A stretch of DNA of 64,000 nt from an uncultured Kangiella sp. (GTDB lineage Bacteria > Pseudomonadota > Gammaproteobacteria > Enterobacterales > Kangiellaceae), in contig CANNDL010000001.1 of assembly GCA_947503435.1 (NCBI GenBank), positions 147,469 to 211,468 of the forward strand, in the 5' to 3' direction. Below, piece by piece: positions 62,375 to 64,000 of this stretch (its first letter is position 1; each line of letters begins with the position of its first letter). A program made the translations under genes and the position numbers. The notes under the pieces are model-generated. The model had not been told where the DNA came from, did no database searches, and saw only the letters and a list, made by a program, of their open reading frames with translations.

Positions 62375-62392
62375 TTGAACATATGCTGAAAA
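62356..62392. repeat. Inverted repeat at the end of the small Gln-rich gene
   Basis: The perfect 13-base arms TTTTCAGCATATG (62356-62368) and CATATGCTGAAAA (62380-62392) enclose an 11-base loop that holds the stop codon. It lies between convergent genes. The A/T ends of the stem could act as a weak bidirectional terminator. Confidence 0.6.
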
Positions 62393-62400
62393 TATTTAAG

Positions 62401-63159
62401 TTACTGTAATCGAGCCGCAGCATCTAAACGTATAGTATTGCCGTTTAGGTATTGATTCTCGACAATATGGCGGACTGTATGTGCGAACTCTGCAGGTGTA
62501 CCAAAGCGAGATGGGTTTGGAATACCAGCAGCAATTTGCTCACAAATTTCAGGTGTAATTTTTTCCATCATTGGGGTTTCAAATACTCCAGGTGCAATAG
62601 CCATTACTCTAACGCCAATACGGGCAAATTCACGCGCTAAAGGTAACACCATGCCGGTTATGGCGGCTTTGGTCGCAGAGTAAGCAGTTTGCCCCTTCTG
62701 ACCTTCATAAGCAGCAATGGAAGCGGTATGAATGATAACGCCGCGCTCACCATTTACAGAATCTTGTTCCTGCATATGGCGAGATGCTGCTCTAGTCAGG
62801 AGGAAGCTTCCAACTAAATTAATATCCACAACTTTTTGGAAATAATCAGCAGGCATAGGGCCTTTTTTACTGTGTATTAAACCCGCACCTAATATACCTG
62901 CACAACCAATGGCTAAATTAATCCCTCCCATATGCTGTGCAGCTTTATCGGCGGCTGAGTCAACTTGCATTTCTTGACTGATGTCTGTTTCAATAAAGTG
63001 GGCGTTAGATCCTAATTCCGCAACAGCCTTTTGACCTTGCTCTTGATTGATATCTAGTAAGGCGACTTGACCGCCATTGTCGATAATCATTTTGGCACAG
63101 GCAAAGCCAAGTCCAGAAGCGCCACCGCTGATAATGGCTTTTGTAGTCGAAATGTTCAT
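62401..63159 (-). CDS. SDR-family dehydrogenase, 3-hydroxyacyl-CoA dehydrogenase type 2-like
   Basis: This is a 252-residue classical SDR. The NAD motif GGASGLG is near residue 12, DINQEQG at the end of the second strand (acidic, so NAD preferred), and the catalytic Ser in HTASIAAYEGQKG precedes AYSATKA (Tyr, Lys). The segment ILGAGLIHSKKGPMPADYF and the ending GNTIRLDAAARL match the HSD17B10/type II 3-hydroxyacyl-CoA dehydrogenase branch used in short or branched fatty-acid breakdown. No other beta-oxidation genes are adjacent, so the pathway is inferred. It is 42 bases downstream of the BatD gene on the same strand. Confidence 0.88.
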   Translation of the reverse strand: MNISTTKAIISGGASGLGFACAKMIIDNGGQVALLDINQEQGQKAVAELGSNAHFIETDISQEMQVDSAADKAAQHMGGINLAIGCAGILGAGLIHSKKGPMPADYFQKVVDINLVGSFLLTRAASRHMQEQDSVNGERGVIIHTASIAAYEGQKGQTAYSATKAAITGMVLPLAREFARIGVRVMAIAPGVFETPMMEKITPEICEQIAAGIPNPSRFGTPAEFAHTVRHIVENQYLNGNTIRLDAAARLQ

Positions 63160-63201
63160 AGATAACTCAGTTTATTTTGTTGACGATATTCTACCAGTAT
63201 T

Positions 63202-64000
63202 TTACTCAGGATAAAGGGGAGGTAGTGTTTGTTGATTAGCAGATGTTGTTTTAGAAAACTTAATCTTTGTTAGTAGCTGATAAATTTTAGGACCATCCCA
63301 ACGCTCATTGTCTGCTTTGTGCTTTGAGTACAAGGCGGACTGTAAGTTTTTTAGCTCTTCAGCCAGCTCTTGATTCGGGCTGCTTTTGATTAGTTGATTA
63401 AGATTGGTGACCTTAAACTTTGAACGCTGATTGACCCAGTTGATGGCCGCCTGAGCAAGTTGCAACGGATCTTCTAGTGACGATGCCTGTTTTAAGTTTA
63501 ACTGAGCTTTGTTGGACTCTTTTGCAATTGTATTTTCTACAGCACTAGTTTCGACTTTAATTGCTCTAGGGCGTTTGAATAAATAAAGCATAGACGTGAG
63601 TAGCCATAATGAAGCAAAAATAATGGCCAGAATTTGCCAAAGCGGGCTAGATTTAGCAACTTTTTCAACATCAATTGGTAAGGTACTAGTTGGAGTTGCT
63701 TGACTGATGGTAGGGAGAGCTACTGCATTGGATTGAGCGTTTATGCTAATAGTTATTGGTGCCATTTCAGCAAACGCTTGCTCATCTTTAGTCGTATCCC
63801 AATAAGGAATTTTTATTGCTGGTATCGTTACTTCGCCTGTGGCATTTGGTATTACTGCAAGTTTCTCTAAATGGTAGCTATTCACGCCATTGGCATTAAT
63901 TATGTTTTGGATGATAGGTTTGTCGCGATAAATTTTAAGCCCAGGAACTTCTGGAAATTCAATGTTGGGTAATTGCTCTGGCAGTAGTGCTACTCCTTTA
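63202..64000 (-). CDS. batD: BatD-like oxygen-tolerance protein, C-terminal part only
   Basis: The gene enters from the right edge; 266 C-terminal residues are visible and in frame to base 64000. They contain the BatD block LPNIEFPEVPGLKIYRDKP, then VIPNATGEVTIPAIKIPYWDT, a hydrophobic membrane segment (about 20 residues, LAIIFASLWLLTSMLYLF) and a cytoplasmic tail rich in Lys and Leu. BatD proteins belong to the MoxR-vWA (Bat) group linked to stress tolerance in Bacteroides and others. The partner genes batA, batB and moxR would lie further right, outside the window. A GTG at 63885 is an internal codon, not the start. Confidence 0.88.
   Translation of the reverse strand, partial: KGVALLPEQLPNIEFPEVPGLKIYRDKPIIQNIINANGVNSYHLEKLAVIPNATGEVTIPAIKIPYWDTTKDEQAFAEMAPITISINAQSNAVALPTISQATPTSTLPIDVEKVAKSSPLWQILAIIFASLWLLTSMLYLFKRPRAIKVETSAVENTIAKESNKAQLNLKQASSLEDPLQLAQAAINWVNQRSKFKVTNLNQLIKSSPNQELAEELKNLQSALYSKHKADNERWDGPKIYQLLTKIKFSKTTSANQQTLPPLYPE

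Noticed and set aside
1-64000. Search for insertion sequences, integrases, prophage genes, toxin-antitoxin pairs, CRISPR arrays or defence islands
   Set aside because: None recognised. RatA is a START-domain protein with a historical toxin name and is not evidence of a mobile toxin-antitoxin module.

Overview
The window is a dense, AT-rich (roughly 40% GC by eye) chromosomal segment of a free-living, probably marine, gammaproteobacterium. Pointers are the tmRNA tag ANEDNYALAA, the smpB/ratA/rnfH group, the tolC-pcm | nudF-yqiB-cpdA-parE-parC | serB-fimX order (which resembles Pseudomonas aeruginosa and in part E. coli), the epmB | efp-epmA group, a TIGR04219 outer-membrane protein, and a large set of secreted S9/M28 peptidases. 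A Kangiella/Aliikangiella-like lineage is my best guess, from gene content only. I see no rRNA, tRNA, insertion sequence, integrase, prophage or CRISPR array; the only structural RNA gene recognised is ssrA.

Layout. 1-10 kb: the 5' part of a CtlX-like hydrolase, a GcvA-like regulator, a 428-residue glutamate dehydrogenase, an SDR, a 7TM-DISM diguanylate cyclase, an M28 lipoprotein peptidase and an S9 peptidase. 10-20 kb: a BPSS1780-type membrane protein with RutE-like nitroreductase, a SPOR lipoprotein, a monothiol thioredoxin-like lipoprotein, a ketopantoate reductase-MsrB fusion, an AmpG-like permease, an outer-membrane barrel, TcdA, a second S9 peptidase and a DUF3016 protein. 20-27 kb: ssrA, then a PP2C phosphatase-FHA-Ser/Thr kinase operon, a LysM lipoprotein, smpB, ratA, rnfH and waaA. 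27-45 kb: tolC, pcm, nudF, yqiB, cpdA, parE, parC, an Smp/YtjB-like protein, serB, a FimX-like c-di-GMP receptor, a PilZ protein, then epmB, efp and epmA. 45-50 kb: nudC, a YeiH-type transporter and a GntR/YtrA-regulated ABC transporter. 50-57 kb: a DUF1302-DUF1329-YCF48-RND gene cluster that looks like an uncharacterised envelope transport system. 57-64 kb: the 1608-residue NAD-glutamate dehydrogenase, a small Gln-rich protein, an acyl-CoA-type SDR and the 3' part of a BatD gene.

How the genes work together. Several layers concern amino-acid use: exported S9 and M28 peptidases, two glutamate dehydrogenases of different class, serine and citrulline/arginine enzymes. Cyclic-di-GMP signalling is represented by a maker (DISM-GGDEF), a degenerate receptor (FimX-like) and a PilZ protein. 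Translation quality control is represented by ssrA/smpB and EF-P with its lysylation enzymes EpmA/EpmB. The least understood parts are the reversible-phosphorylation operon sitting between ssrA and smpB, the PanE-MsrB fusion, and the DUF1302/DUF1329/YCF48/RND cluster. Most genes end in clear intrinsic terminators, many of them shared by convergent genes. Several genes can only start at TTG.
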